64,000 nucleotides of DNA from Massilia rhizosphaerae (GTDB lineage: Bacteria; Pseudomonadota; Gammaproteobacteria; Burkholderiales; Burkholderiaceae_D): assembly GCF_016093545.1 (NCBI RefSeq), contig NZ_JADKYX010000017.1, forward strand, positions 62,001-126,000, read 5' to 3'. The notes below the pieces were generated by a model. It was given only the letters and a program-made list of their open reading frames with translations. It ran no database searches and had not been told where the DNA came from. Within the stretch, counting starts at the first letter, position 1. Every line of letters begins with the position of its first letter. Shown here piece after piece: positions 57,190 to 64,000 of this stretch. The translations under genes were made by a program, and so were the position numbers.

Positions 57190-57984
57190 TCAGCGGCGAC
57201 GGCGGCGCGCGGCCGTCAACGCGGCCAGGCCGAGGCCGGCCAGCGCCAGCGATGCGGGTTCCGGCACGTCCGCCGGTGCGGGCGCCAGTTCCAGCGACGT
57301 CGTCATCGTGAAGTTCGAGCCCGAGGTATGGCGCTCGGCCTGGAAGATGTCCAGTTTGTACGTGCCGCCGTCGGCCAGCCCGGCCGTGGGGGCGAACGCA
57401 TTCAGGTCGACGCTCGCCGATTCCGCGCCGTGCACGCCACCGAGGTCGATGGCCAGCCGGTTATTGATGAACACCCACACGTCATCGTCGCCGGTAAACG
57501 TGAAGTTGGCGTTCGCCGCGCTCTGATAGGTGAAGTTCGTGTGCCACTCGGTGGTGAAGCCGAAATTATGGCCGAGCATCGACTGGCCGAGGAGTTGGCC
57601 GTCGATCGGGAAAAACGCGTTGCTGCTGTACTGGTACAGGTTCGGCGCAATTTCGTCGAGCGTCAGCGTGATGCTGCCGGTCCGGTTGACGGAGGCATCG
57701 TCGTGATACCACTGGTAGAACGAGGCGGCGCTCGTCACGGTCGGGTTGAAGTCGGCCGTATTGTAGACCGGCTTGCCGTCGGCGCCCAGCATGGACTGCA
57801 CCATGCCGCGGTCGTCGCCGGATTTGCTTTCGAAGTCGGGATGCCCCGCCACACCGTTGAAGGTGGTGCCGCTGGCATTGAAATCGCGCGCGGTGCCGGT
57901 CAGCGTGATCGTGGTGGCGTGCGCACTTGCCGAGGCCAGCGACGCAGCCAGTGCCAAACCGCTCAAAAGGATATTGGTTTTCAT
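57190..57984 (-). CDS. PEP-CTERM protein with fibro-slime domain
   Basis: The 264-residue protein has a signal peptide (MKTNILLSGLALAASLASAS, cleavage after AHA at about residue 23), a fibro-slime/PA14-like domain (TGTARDFNASG near the start; ANFTFTGDDDVWVFINNRLAIDLGGVHGA centrally; LDIFQAERHTSGSNF) and a C-terminal PEP-CTERM tail: VPEPASLALAGLGLAALTAARRRRR (motif, hydrophobic stretch, Arg run). Such proteins are exported, processed by exosortase and likely bind carbohydrate or become part of the matrix. It is the second PEP-CTERM protein of the window. Confidence 0.92.
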   Translation of the reverse strand: MKTNILLSGLALAASLASASAHATTITLTGTARDFNASGTTFNGVAGHPDFESKSGDDRGMVQSMLGADGKPVYNTADFNPTVTSAASFYQWYHDDASVNRTGSITLTLDEIAPNLYQYSSNAFFPIDGQLLGQSMLGHNFGFTTEWHTNFTYQSAANANFTFTGDDDVWVFINNRLAIDLGGVHGAESASVDLNAFAPTAGLADGGTYKLDIFQAERHTSGSNFTMTTSLELAPAPADVPEPASLALAGLGLAALTAARRRRR

Positions 57985-58150
57985 TGATGTCTTCCCTGTT
58001 AGTCTTGGAGCTTGAAGACGAGCAAGAAACGCGCCACGGTGGTTATCTCGGGAAAATTACCAAAAGAATCAATTGTTTGCGGGGACGGCGCCGGCCGCAT
58101 CGAATGCGATGTCAGATTTTCCGACAGTACCGGCACGCGCCGGCCACGGG

Positions 58151-58186
58151 CGAAAAAAAAACGCTGCACGTGGCAGCGTTTTTTCG
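58151..58186 (-). terminator. Terminator after efp
   Basis: A 7-bp stem (ACGCTGC/GCAGCGT, 58161-58179) has nine A on its left, so the minus-strand efp transcript ends in a T9 tract; on the plus strand six T follow. It is a strong intrinsic terminator 20 nt after the efp stop. Confidence 0.85.
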
Positions 58187-58200
58187 GAGAGCGCGTCGGC

Positions 58201-58776
58201 TTAGTTGCGGACGACTTTCTTGTACTCGGCGGTACGGGTGTCGATCTCGATGACGTCGTCCTGGTTGACGAACAGCGGCACCTGGATGGTGAACTGCTTG
58301 GCTTCGATGGCATTCTCGAGCTTGGCTTCCTTCAGAACGTTGCCCGAGGTATTGCCCTTGACGGCCGGTTCCGTGTAAATGACCTGGCGTGCGATGGTGA
58401 TCGGCAGTTCGACCGAGATCGCCTTGCCGTCATAGAACACGGCTTCGCATTCCATACCGTCTTTCAGGTAGTTGACGGCGTCGCCCATGTTCTCTTCTTC
58501 GATTTCGTACTGGTTGTACTCTTCATCCATGAAGACGTACAGCGGGTCGGCGAAGTACGAGTAGGTCACCGGCTTCTTGTCCAGGACGACGACGTCGAAC
58601 TTGTCGTCGCCGCGGAACACGTTTTCCAACGGAGCGTTGGTCAGAAGATTCTTCATCTTCCACTTGTACGTGAAGCCCGTGCGGCTCGAGCCGTTGACGT
58701 CGGAGCGCAGCACGATGAAAGGCTTGCCATCAACCATGATGATGTTGCCGACACGGATTTCTTTTGCGGGTTTCAT
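58201..58776 (-). CDS. efp: Elongation factor P
   Basis: EF-P relieves ribosome stalling at proline runs. The 191-residue protein has three beta domains; the modification loop reads NGSSRTG with Arg at position 32, the residue rhamnosylated in the EarP class (instead of Lys34 in E. coli). Other landmarks are [14 protein letters not shown] and [14 protein letters not shown]. It lies 66 nt downstream of earP, the gene for the modifying enzyme, on the same strand. A strong terminator follows it. Confidence 0.98.
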   Translation of the reverse strand: MKPAKEIRVGNIIMVDGKPFIVLRSDVNGSSRTGFTYKWKMKNLLTNAPLENVFRGDDKFDVVVLDKKPVTYSYFADPLYVFMDEEYNQYEIEEENMGDAVNYLKDGMECEAVFYDGKAISVELPITIARQVIYTEPAVKGNTSGNVLKEAKLENAIEAKQFTIQVPLFVNQDDVIEIDTRTAEYKKVVRN

Positions 58777-58842
58777 AGGAGGGTTTTAACCTAAAAATGA
58801 GTTGCAGTAATCAAGCATGATACCATGTTCCTTGCCCGTCGC

Positions 58843-60009
58843 CTACCGCAGCGACCGGGCAAAATCCAGCAGATTGCGCACCAAGTCGCCATTCGCCAAC
58901 ATCTGCGTTTGCCATTCGACATTGCGCTCGGTAATTGCCGGCAATCCGGCTTGCAGGGTCGTCCACAGTGCCGTCCAATCGGCGCGGCTCTCGCCTTCCA
59001 CGCCATTCCAGCGCAGGGAAAAATCGATCAGGCCATCCAGGTTCGCCGCGTATTTTTGCAGGAACGCGCGGAGTTTAACATGATGCAAGTTTTGATCTTG
59101 CGGATAAATGTGCCAGATGAATGGCCGACCCGCCCACTGCGCGCGCACCCAGGAATCCTCGCCACGGACGAAGTTCACGTCGCACGACCACAGCAGGCGG
59201 TCGTAGTCGTCCTGTGACAGGAACGGAATCACGCGCACCGTCAGGCGGCCGCGCGTGGCGGCGGCGCCCGGCACCGGATCCGCGCCGAGGAAGGCGCCCA
59301 CCTTCTCTCCCGCCACGCCCTGCGGCACGAGACAGCTCACCGGACCGGCCCCGTCGCGCCAGGCGCCGAACAGGTCGGCCAGCGGGGCATCCGGGTAGCA
59401 GAACAGGCTGACCGTCGTTGCCGCCATCTCGTCGGGGGTCACGCCCAGCCGTCCCAGGAAGCCGGCGCGTGCCGCCGGGTCGGCCTGGAAGCGGTCGCGC
59501 GCGGGGAGCTGGTCGCGCTCGCGCAGCAGGCCGCCGGTGTTCGGCGTAAATCCCGGAAAGAAAAAATGCTTGGTCAGCTTGAGGCGCGGATGCATCGACG
59601 GCAGCATGTGGCAGCCCTCGACCCAGGCCTCGGCGCTGAGGCCTTCGTAATTGATCCACACGGGACGCGGCTCGCACTGGGCCATCGCGGCGATGTAACC
59701 GGGCGGGATGTCGACGCCGAAGAATTCGATCACGACGTCGGCCACGTCGGCAGGCACGAACGCGCCTTCCTGGTCGCGCCAGTGGACGACCTGCACGCCG
59801 TCGACGTCCTGCACGGCGGCATCGACGGCGACGGCCGGCCAGATGCGGCGGAAGCTGGCGAGGTCGTCGACCCACAAGGTCACCGCAATCCCTTGCTCTT
59901 GGCGCAATTGCCGTGCGAGACGCCAGCAGATGCCGATGTCGCCGAAGTTGTCGACCACCTTGCAAAAGATCGCCAGCGAAGTCGGGGTGCGGGTTGCGTC
60001 GTGTTGCAT
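58843..60009 (-). CDS. earP: EF-P arginine rhamnosyltransferase EarP
   Basis: EarP moves rhamnose from dTDP-beta-L-rhamnose to Arg32 of EF-P. The 388-residue GT-B enzyme has the N-terminal FCKVVDNFGDIGICWRLARQL, whose two Asp (20 and 24) are the known catalytic pair, and the nucleotide-sugar region NFVRGEDSWVRAQWAGRPFIWHIYPQ with the conserved Glu. Matches in length and order. Adjacent to efp, its substrate; the pair marks EF-P activation by rhamnosylation, typical of Betaproteobacteria and Pseudomonas. Confidence 0.96.
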   Translation of the reverse strand: MQHDATRTPTSLAIFCKVVDNFGDIGICWRLARQLRQEQGIAVTLWVDDLASFRRIWPAVAVDAAVQDVDGVQVVHWRDQEGAFVPADVADVVIEFFGVDIPPGYIAAMAQCEPRPVWINYEGLSAEAWVEGCHMLPSMHPRLKLTKHFFFPGFTPNTGGLLRERDQLPARDRFQADPAARAGFLGRLGVTPDEMAATTVSLFCYPDAPLADLFGAWRDGAGPVSCLVPQGVAGEKVGAFLGADPVPGAAATRGRLTVRVIPFLSQDDYDRLLWSCDVNFVRGEDSWVRAQWAGRPFIWHIYPQDQNLHHVKLRAFLQKYAANLDGLIDFSLRWNGVEGESRADWTALWTTLQAGLPAITERNVEWQTQMLANGDLVRNLLDFARSLR

Positions 60010-60177
60010 GGCGTGCGGGAAAAGAGGAAGCGGGACGGCGGGGAATGGACCGGATCAGCGGCCGGTGCGCATTGTACCGGATTTCGCCAGGCCAAGAGAC
60101 CGCGACGAAACGGCCGGCACAAAGAAAAACCGGAGCACCTATCCGCGCATGCGCGTTGGTCTGCTCCGGCTTTTGAC

Positions 60178-60253
60178 TGGCGTCCCCACGGGGATTCGAA
60201 CCCCGGTACTCACCGTGAAAGGGTGATGTCCTAGGCCTCTAGACGATGGGGAC
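60178..60253 (-). tRNA. tRNA-Glu (TTC), copy 1
   Basis: The 76-nt gene has encoded CCA, begins GTCCCCATCGTCTAGAGGCC and has anticodon loop CTTTCAC (TTC). It is last in the array in the transcription direction. Confidence 0.95.
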
Positions 60254-60296
60254 CTAAAACTGTGCTGCTACGTGTTCGCGCGTCTGCGCGTATTCT

Positions 60297-60372
60297 TGGC
60301 GTCCCCACGGGGATTCGAACCCCGGTACTCACCGTGAAAGGGTGATGTCCTAGGCCTCTAGACGATGGGGAC
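60297..60372 (-). tRNA. tRNA-Glu (TTC), copy 2
   Basis: Identical to copy 1; 43 nt separate them. Confidence 0.95.
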
Positions 60373-60430
60373 CCGGAACTTCCTGTTGCCATGCCTGCGC
60401 GGCATGATACCACCAAACACTGCCAAAACC

Positions 60431-60506
60431 TGGCGTCCCCACGGGGATTCGAACCCCGGTACTCACCGTGAAAGGGTGATGTCCTAGGCCTCTAGACGAT
60501 GGGGAC
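60431..60506 (-). tRNA. tRNA-Glu (TTC), copy 3
   Basis: Identical to copy 1. It is preceded in transcription by a tRNA-Ala. Confidence 0.95.
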
Positions 60507-60530
60507 CTGAACTTCGTGACTGCTTGATCT

Positions 60531-60606
<76 letters not shown>

Positions 60607-60685
60607 AAAACAAAAGCCGCTCAAGGCGGCTTCCTTGCACAACCTATTCCAATCTCCCGGGGTCGGAGCCCGAACGATCAAATCT

Positions 60686-60761
60686 TGGCGTCCCCACGGG
60701 GATTCGAACCCCGGTACTCACCGTGAAAGGGTGATGTCCTAGGCCTCTAGACGATGGGGAC
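60686..60761 (-). tRNA. tRNA-Glu (TTC), copy 4
   Basis: Identical 76-nt tRNA-Glu copy between two tRNA-Ala genes. Confidence 0.95.
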
Positions 60762-60796
60762 CCTGGACTGCAATGCATTACTCTGTTTTCCCTGCT

Positions 60797-60872
<76 letters not shown>

Positions 60873-60941
60873 TACGGGAAAACAGCACTATAACACACTA
60901 CATTTACTGCTTACGTCGTTTTTCAACGTCGTTGACGAATC

Positions 60942-61017
60942 TGGCGTCCCCACGGGGATTCGAACCCCGGTACTCACCGTGAAAGGGTGATGTCCTAGGC
61001 CTCTAGACGATGGGGAC
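60942..61017 (-). tRNA. tRNA-Glu (TTC), copy 5
   Basis: Identical 76-nt tRNA-Glu copy, 25 nt downstream of the first tRNA-Ala of the array. Confidence 0.95.
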
Positions 61018-61042
61018 CTGGACTGCATCGTACTTCAGAACG

Positions 61043-61118
<76 letters not shown>

Positions 61119-61180
61119 GCAGCGCTGAAGTGCGAGCATTATAGCGGACACACTTGCATTTCGCAAATACCCGCAGGGGA

Positions 61181-62572
61181 TCACAAACCTTTGTTCACAC
61201 GGGCCGCCACCGTGTCGCGGCCGAACAATTCCAGCACCGCGTCGATGGCCGGCGTCTGCAACTGGCCCGTGACCAGCAGGCGCAACGGCATCGCCAGCTG
61301 CGGCATCTTGAGGCAGTGCGCGGCCAGCACCTCCTTCATCATGGCGGACAACGCGCTCTTGCTCCACTCCACGTCGCGCAGGCGCTCGGCGAACTGGGCC
61401 AGGGCCGGGCGCACGGCGTCCGTCAGGTGCTGGGCCAGCAGCGCCGCGTCCGGCTTGGGCTCCCGATAGAACAGCATGGCGGCGTCGGCCAGTTCGTTGA
61501 TCGTGTTGGTGCGCTCCTTCATCAGGCCCAGCACGGCGGCCAGCGGCGGCGCGCCGTCGAACTTCGCGCCCTCGCGCTCCATCTTGGGACGGGCCAGGCC
61601 GGCCAGGCGGTCGTTGTCGGCCTGCTTGATGTAGTGGTTGTTCAGCCAGCCCAGCTTTTCCGGATTGAATTGCGCGGCCGATGCCGTCAGGTGCTCGAGG
61701 TTGAACCACTCGGTGAACTGCTGCATCGAGAAGATCTCGTCGTCGCCGTGGCTCCAGCCCAGGCGCGCGAGGTAGTTCAGCATCGCTTCCGGCAGATAGC
61801 CCTGCTCCGGATATTCCATCACGCTGACGGCGCCATGGCGCTTGGACAGTTTCTGGCCGTCGGCGCCGAGGATCATCGGCAGGTGGCCGTATTGCGGCAG
61901 CTCGGCGCCCAGCGCGCGCAGGATATTGATCTGGCGGGGCGTGTTGTTGACGTGGTCGTCGCCGCGCAGCACGTGCGTGATCTTCATGTCCCAGTCGTCG
62001 ACGGCGACGCAGAAGTTATATGTGGGCGTGCCGTCCGGGCGGGCGATCACGAGATCGTCCAGCTCCTTGTTGGCGATCGTGATCGGTCCCTTGACGACGT
62101 CGTTCCACGTGACTTCGCCGCCCTCCGGATTCTTGAAACGCACGACGGGCTTGACGCCTGCCGGCACGGGCGGCAACGTCTTGCCCGGTTCCGGACGCCA
62201 GGTGCCGTCATAACGCGGCTTTTCGCCGGCGGCGCGCATGCGCTCGCGCATCGCTTCCACTTCCTCCGGCGAGCAGTAGCACAGATAGGCCGTGCCCGCT
62301 TCCAGCATGCCCTTGACCACTTCGCGGTAACGGTCCATGCGCTGCATCTGGTAGAACGGACCTTCGTCGTGATGCAAACCCAGCCATTCCATGCCTTCCA
62401 GGATCGCCTGCACGGCTTCCGGCGTCGAACGCTCCAGGTCGGTGTCTTCGATGCGCAGGACGAAGGTGCCGCCGAAATGGCGGGCATAGGCCCACGAATA
62501 CAGCGCGGTGCGGGCGCCGCCGAGGTGGAGATAGCCGGTCGGGCTGGGAGCGAAACGTGTGCGGACGGTCAT
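61181..62572 (-). CDS. gltX: Glutamyl-tRNA synthetase
   Basis: GltX charges tRNA-Glu. The 463-residue class I synthetase starts [23 protein letters not shown], with the HIGH-type motif HLGG, then [12 protein letters not shown] and the KMSKS motif as KLSKRHG. Length is standard for the discriminating bacterial form. ATG 62572 is at the family position; the frame is open 60 nt more. Five tRNA-Glu genes, its own substrate, follow directly downstream on the same strand. Confidence 0.97.
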   Translation of the reverse strand: MTVRTRFAPSPTGYLHLGGARTALYSWAYARHFGGTFVLRIEDTDLERSTPEAVQAILEGMEWLGLHHDEGPFYQMQRMDRYREVVKGMLEAGTAYLCYCSPEEVEAMRERMRAAGEKPRYDGTWRPEPGKTLPPVPAGVKPVVRFKNPEGGEVTWNDVVKGPITIANKELDDLVIARPDGTPTYNFCVAVDDWDMKITHVLRGDDHVNNTPRQINILRALGAELPQYGHLPMILGADGQKLSKRHGAVSVMEYPEQGYLPEAMLNYLARLGWSHGDDEIFSMQQFTEWFNLEHLTASAAQFNPEKLGWLNNHYIKQADNDRLAGLARPKMEREGAKFDGAPPLAAVLGLMKERTNTINELADAAMLFYREPKPDAALLAQHLTDAVRPALAQFAERLRDVEWSKSALSAMMKEVLAAHCLKMPQLAMPLRLLVTGQLQTPAIDAVLELFGRDTVAARVNKGL

Positions 62573-62779
62573 GGTCGAATACGATGGCGCGGGCCCCGTC
62601 GGGCGGGACCTGGACGCCTGGATGTTAGTCAAGCGGCTATTTTACAGCCTGCCCCGCCGGCGGGGGGATGGGCGCGCCCGCAACATGGTTACCCCGAGTG
62701 ACTGAAAATTACTTTACAGAAATTTGGTTTCTCGCTACAGTTTCGCCCGACATTCCCACCCCATCGCGCCTCCCTATCC

Positions 62780-63946
62780 ATGCCGAACGACCCGAGCACC
62801 GCTGCCATCGCGCGTTTGCGCGGGGAATTCGTCTGCGCGACGATGGAAGTCGGCTTCCTGCATGCCCAGTCGCGGACGATCCTCCGCGACCTGCGCCGCG
62901 CCCTCACGCTGTGCTCGCTGTTCTACATCATGTTCAGCGTGAGCGACATCCTGGCCCTCGGCCTGCCGGGCGCCCTCCCGTCGCTGCTGGCGCGGTGCGC
63001 CGTTCCCGTCCTGGCGTATGCGGGCCTGCGCCTTGCGTGGCGCGCGGCGGCGCCCGTCAAGACCGCGTACCGGGTCGCGAGCGTCTTCACCTTGCTGGGC
63101 ATGCTCACCTATATGGTCGTCGCGTGGCGCCGTCCGGCCGACACCCTGCTGCACGGCACGTCCGTCGGCCTGATGGCCGTCGTGATCCTGATCTTCATTC
63201 CGAACCGCCTGCGCACGGCCGTCGCCATCGCGCTCGGCTCCAGCCTCGCCTTCATCGCGCTGGCGTGGTATCAGCACCTCGAATCGACGCGCCACCTCGT
63301 GTCGATGACGATACTGATCCTGTTCGCCAACGCCTTCGGCGCCGTCGCCGCCAACCGCCACGCGCGCCTGTGGCGCGAGCAATACCGCACGCAGCAGGTG
63401 CTGACGAACCTGTCCGTGCGCGACGCCCTGACGGGCTGCTACAACCGGCGCCACCTGAACGCGGCCCTGCTCGACGGCGAGATCGCCCGCGCCCGCCGCT
63501 ACCGCCTCAGCCTGTCGCTGATCATGTGCGACCTGGACGGCTTCAAGGCAATCAACGACACCTACGGCCACCACGCCGGCGACGCGTTGCTGCGCAGCTT
63601 CGCGCAACTGCTGCAGGCGATGACGCGCGAAGGCGTCGACACGGTGGTGCGCTACGGCGGCGAAGAATTCCTGATCATCCTGCCGGAAACCCGGCTGGAC
63701 GGCGCCGTCGAACTGGCCGAGCGCGTCCGCGCCGCCTTCGCCGCCCAGCGTATCGATGGCGACGCCGGGGTCCTGGCCACGACCGCCAGCTTCGGCGTCG
63801 TCGGCGCCCACTTCGCCGCGAACCAGGCGATCACGCCGCAAGGGCTGATCGCCGTCGCGGACGAGCTCATGTACGACGCCAAGCGGGGCGGCCGCAACCA
63901 GGTACGCGCGCGCCAGGCGGACGCCGGCGCCGCACGGGTGGCGTAG
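62780..63946 (+). CDS. Membrane diguanylate cyclase (GGDEF)
   Basis: The 388-residue protein has a membrane part with about six hydrophobic segments (residues ~42-190), then a GGDEF domain (about 208-380): LTNLSVRDALTGCYNRRHL, MCDLDGFKAINDTYGHHAGD and the active-site RYGGEEF (GGEEF at 293-297). It should make cyclic di-GMP from GTP. The usual inhibitory RxxD site before the active site reads EGVD (284-287, Arg shifted by one), so product inhibition may be lost. The input domain is membrane-embedded and its signal is unknown. An EAL-HDOD protein is encoded 34 kb away in the window. Confidence 0.92.
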   Translation: MPNDPSTAAIARLRGEFVCATMEVGFLHAQSRTILRDLRRALTLCSLFYIMFSVSDILALGLPGALPSLLARCAVPVLAYAGLRLAWRAAAPVKTAYRVASVFTLLGMLTYMVVAWRRPADTLLHGTSVGLMAVVILIFIPNRLRTAVAIALGSSLAFIALAWYQHLESTRHLVSMTILILFANAFGAVAANRHARLWREQYRTQQVLTNLSVRDALTGCYNRRHLNAALLDGEIARARRYRLSLSLIMCDLDGFKAINDTYGHHAGDALLRSFAQLLQAMTREGVDTVVRYGGEEFLIILPETRLDGAVELAERVRAAFAAQRIDGDAGVLATTASFGVVGAHFAANQAITPQGLIAVADELMYDAKRGGRNQVRARQADAGAARVA

Positions 63947-63974
63947 GCGGGACGCGCCGGCGATAATCCCGTCG

Positions 63975-64000
63975 ATGAGCGACTTTTCCCTGTCTTCCCT
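63975..64000 (+). CDS. Start of an unidentified gene (continues beyond window)
   Basis: An ATG at 63975 opens a frame reading MSDFSLSS to the right edge. Only eight codons are visible, too few to identify. It lies 28 nt after the diguanylate cyclase stop, so a co-transcribed gene is plausible. Confidence 0.3.

Overview
The window looks like chromosomal DNA from a high-G+C betaproteobacterium of the Oxalobacteraceae, most like Massilia or a close relative. The evidence is gene order (maf, yceD-rpmF-plsX-fabHDG-acpP-fabF, rpoE-rseA-mucD, lepA-lepB-rnc-era-recO-pdxJ-acpS, uvrC-pgsA), an EF-P carrying Arg32 beside its EarP rhamnosyltransferase, and two PEP-CTERM exported proteins. The genus is an inference from content; no database search was run.

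Left edge (1-2330): the 5' part of a secreted NBR1-Ig-like protein, a decayed IS3-family element, then a tRNA-Cys and four identical tRNA-Gly genes. This stretch looks poorer in G+C than the rest. From 2411 to 30452 almost everything is on the minus strand and is core housekeeping: phospholipid synthesis (pgsA), excision repair (uvrC), CoA transfer to ACP (acpS), vitamin B6 (pdxJ), recombination (recO), ribosome/RNA maturation (era, rnc), secretion (lepB, DUF4845), translation (lepA), the sigma-E envelope stress unit (rpoE, a short rseA, mucD) and the fatty acid cluster ending at rpmF/yceD. A 3.7 kb block (12505-16163) with a predicted zinc peptidase, a TPR/ATP-grasp ligase and a PLP decarboxylase sits inside this otherwise conserved order, between mucD-glutaredoxin and lepA. 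It is the best candidate here for an undescribed small pathway.

Middle (26452-43575): maf and an RsmI-like methylase, an EAL/HDOD signalling protein, rlmJ with an unusual C-terminal tail, a REP-like inverted-repeat element (30552-30767), isocitrate lyase with a clear sigma-70 promoter, a PEP-CTERM protein, clpB with a sigma-32-type promoter, a CLC-F-like fluoride antiporter, a YiaA-like protein, and a tightly overlapped DUF349-moaE-crcB unit. Two fluoride exporters thus lie within 2.2 kb. A hemerythrin-like protein and a YcaQ/AlkX-type DNA glycosylase follow.

Right part (43711-64000): sbcD-sbcC, a small Cys-rich protein, an unassigned methyltransferase, initiator tRNA with its promoter, a small disordered protein before dbpA, a membrane-anchored pseudokinase with a PEGA domain coupled to a lipoprotein, a DHA2-type MFS exporter, a Tat-type secreted amidase, a PEP-CTERM fibro-slime protein, earP-efp, an array of five tRNA-Glu and three tRNA-Ala genes downstream of gltX, and a membrane diguanylate cyclase. 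A new gene begins at the right edge.
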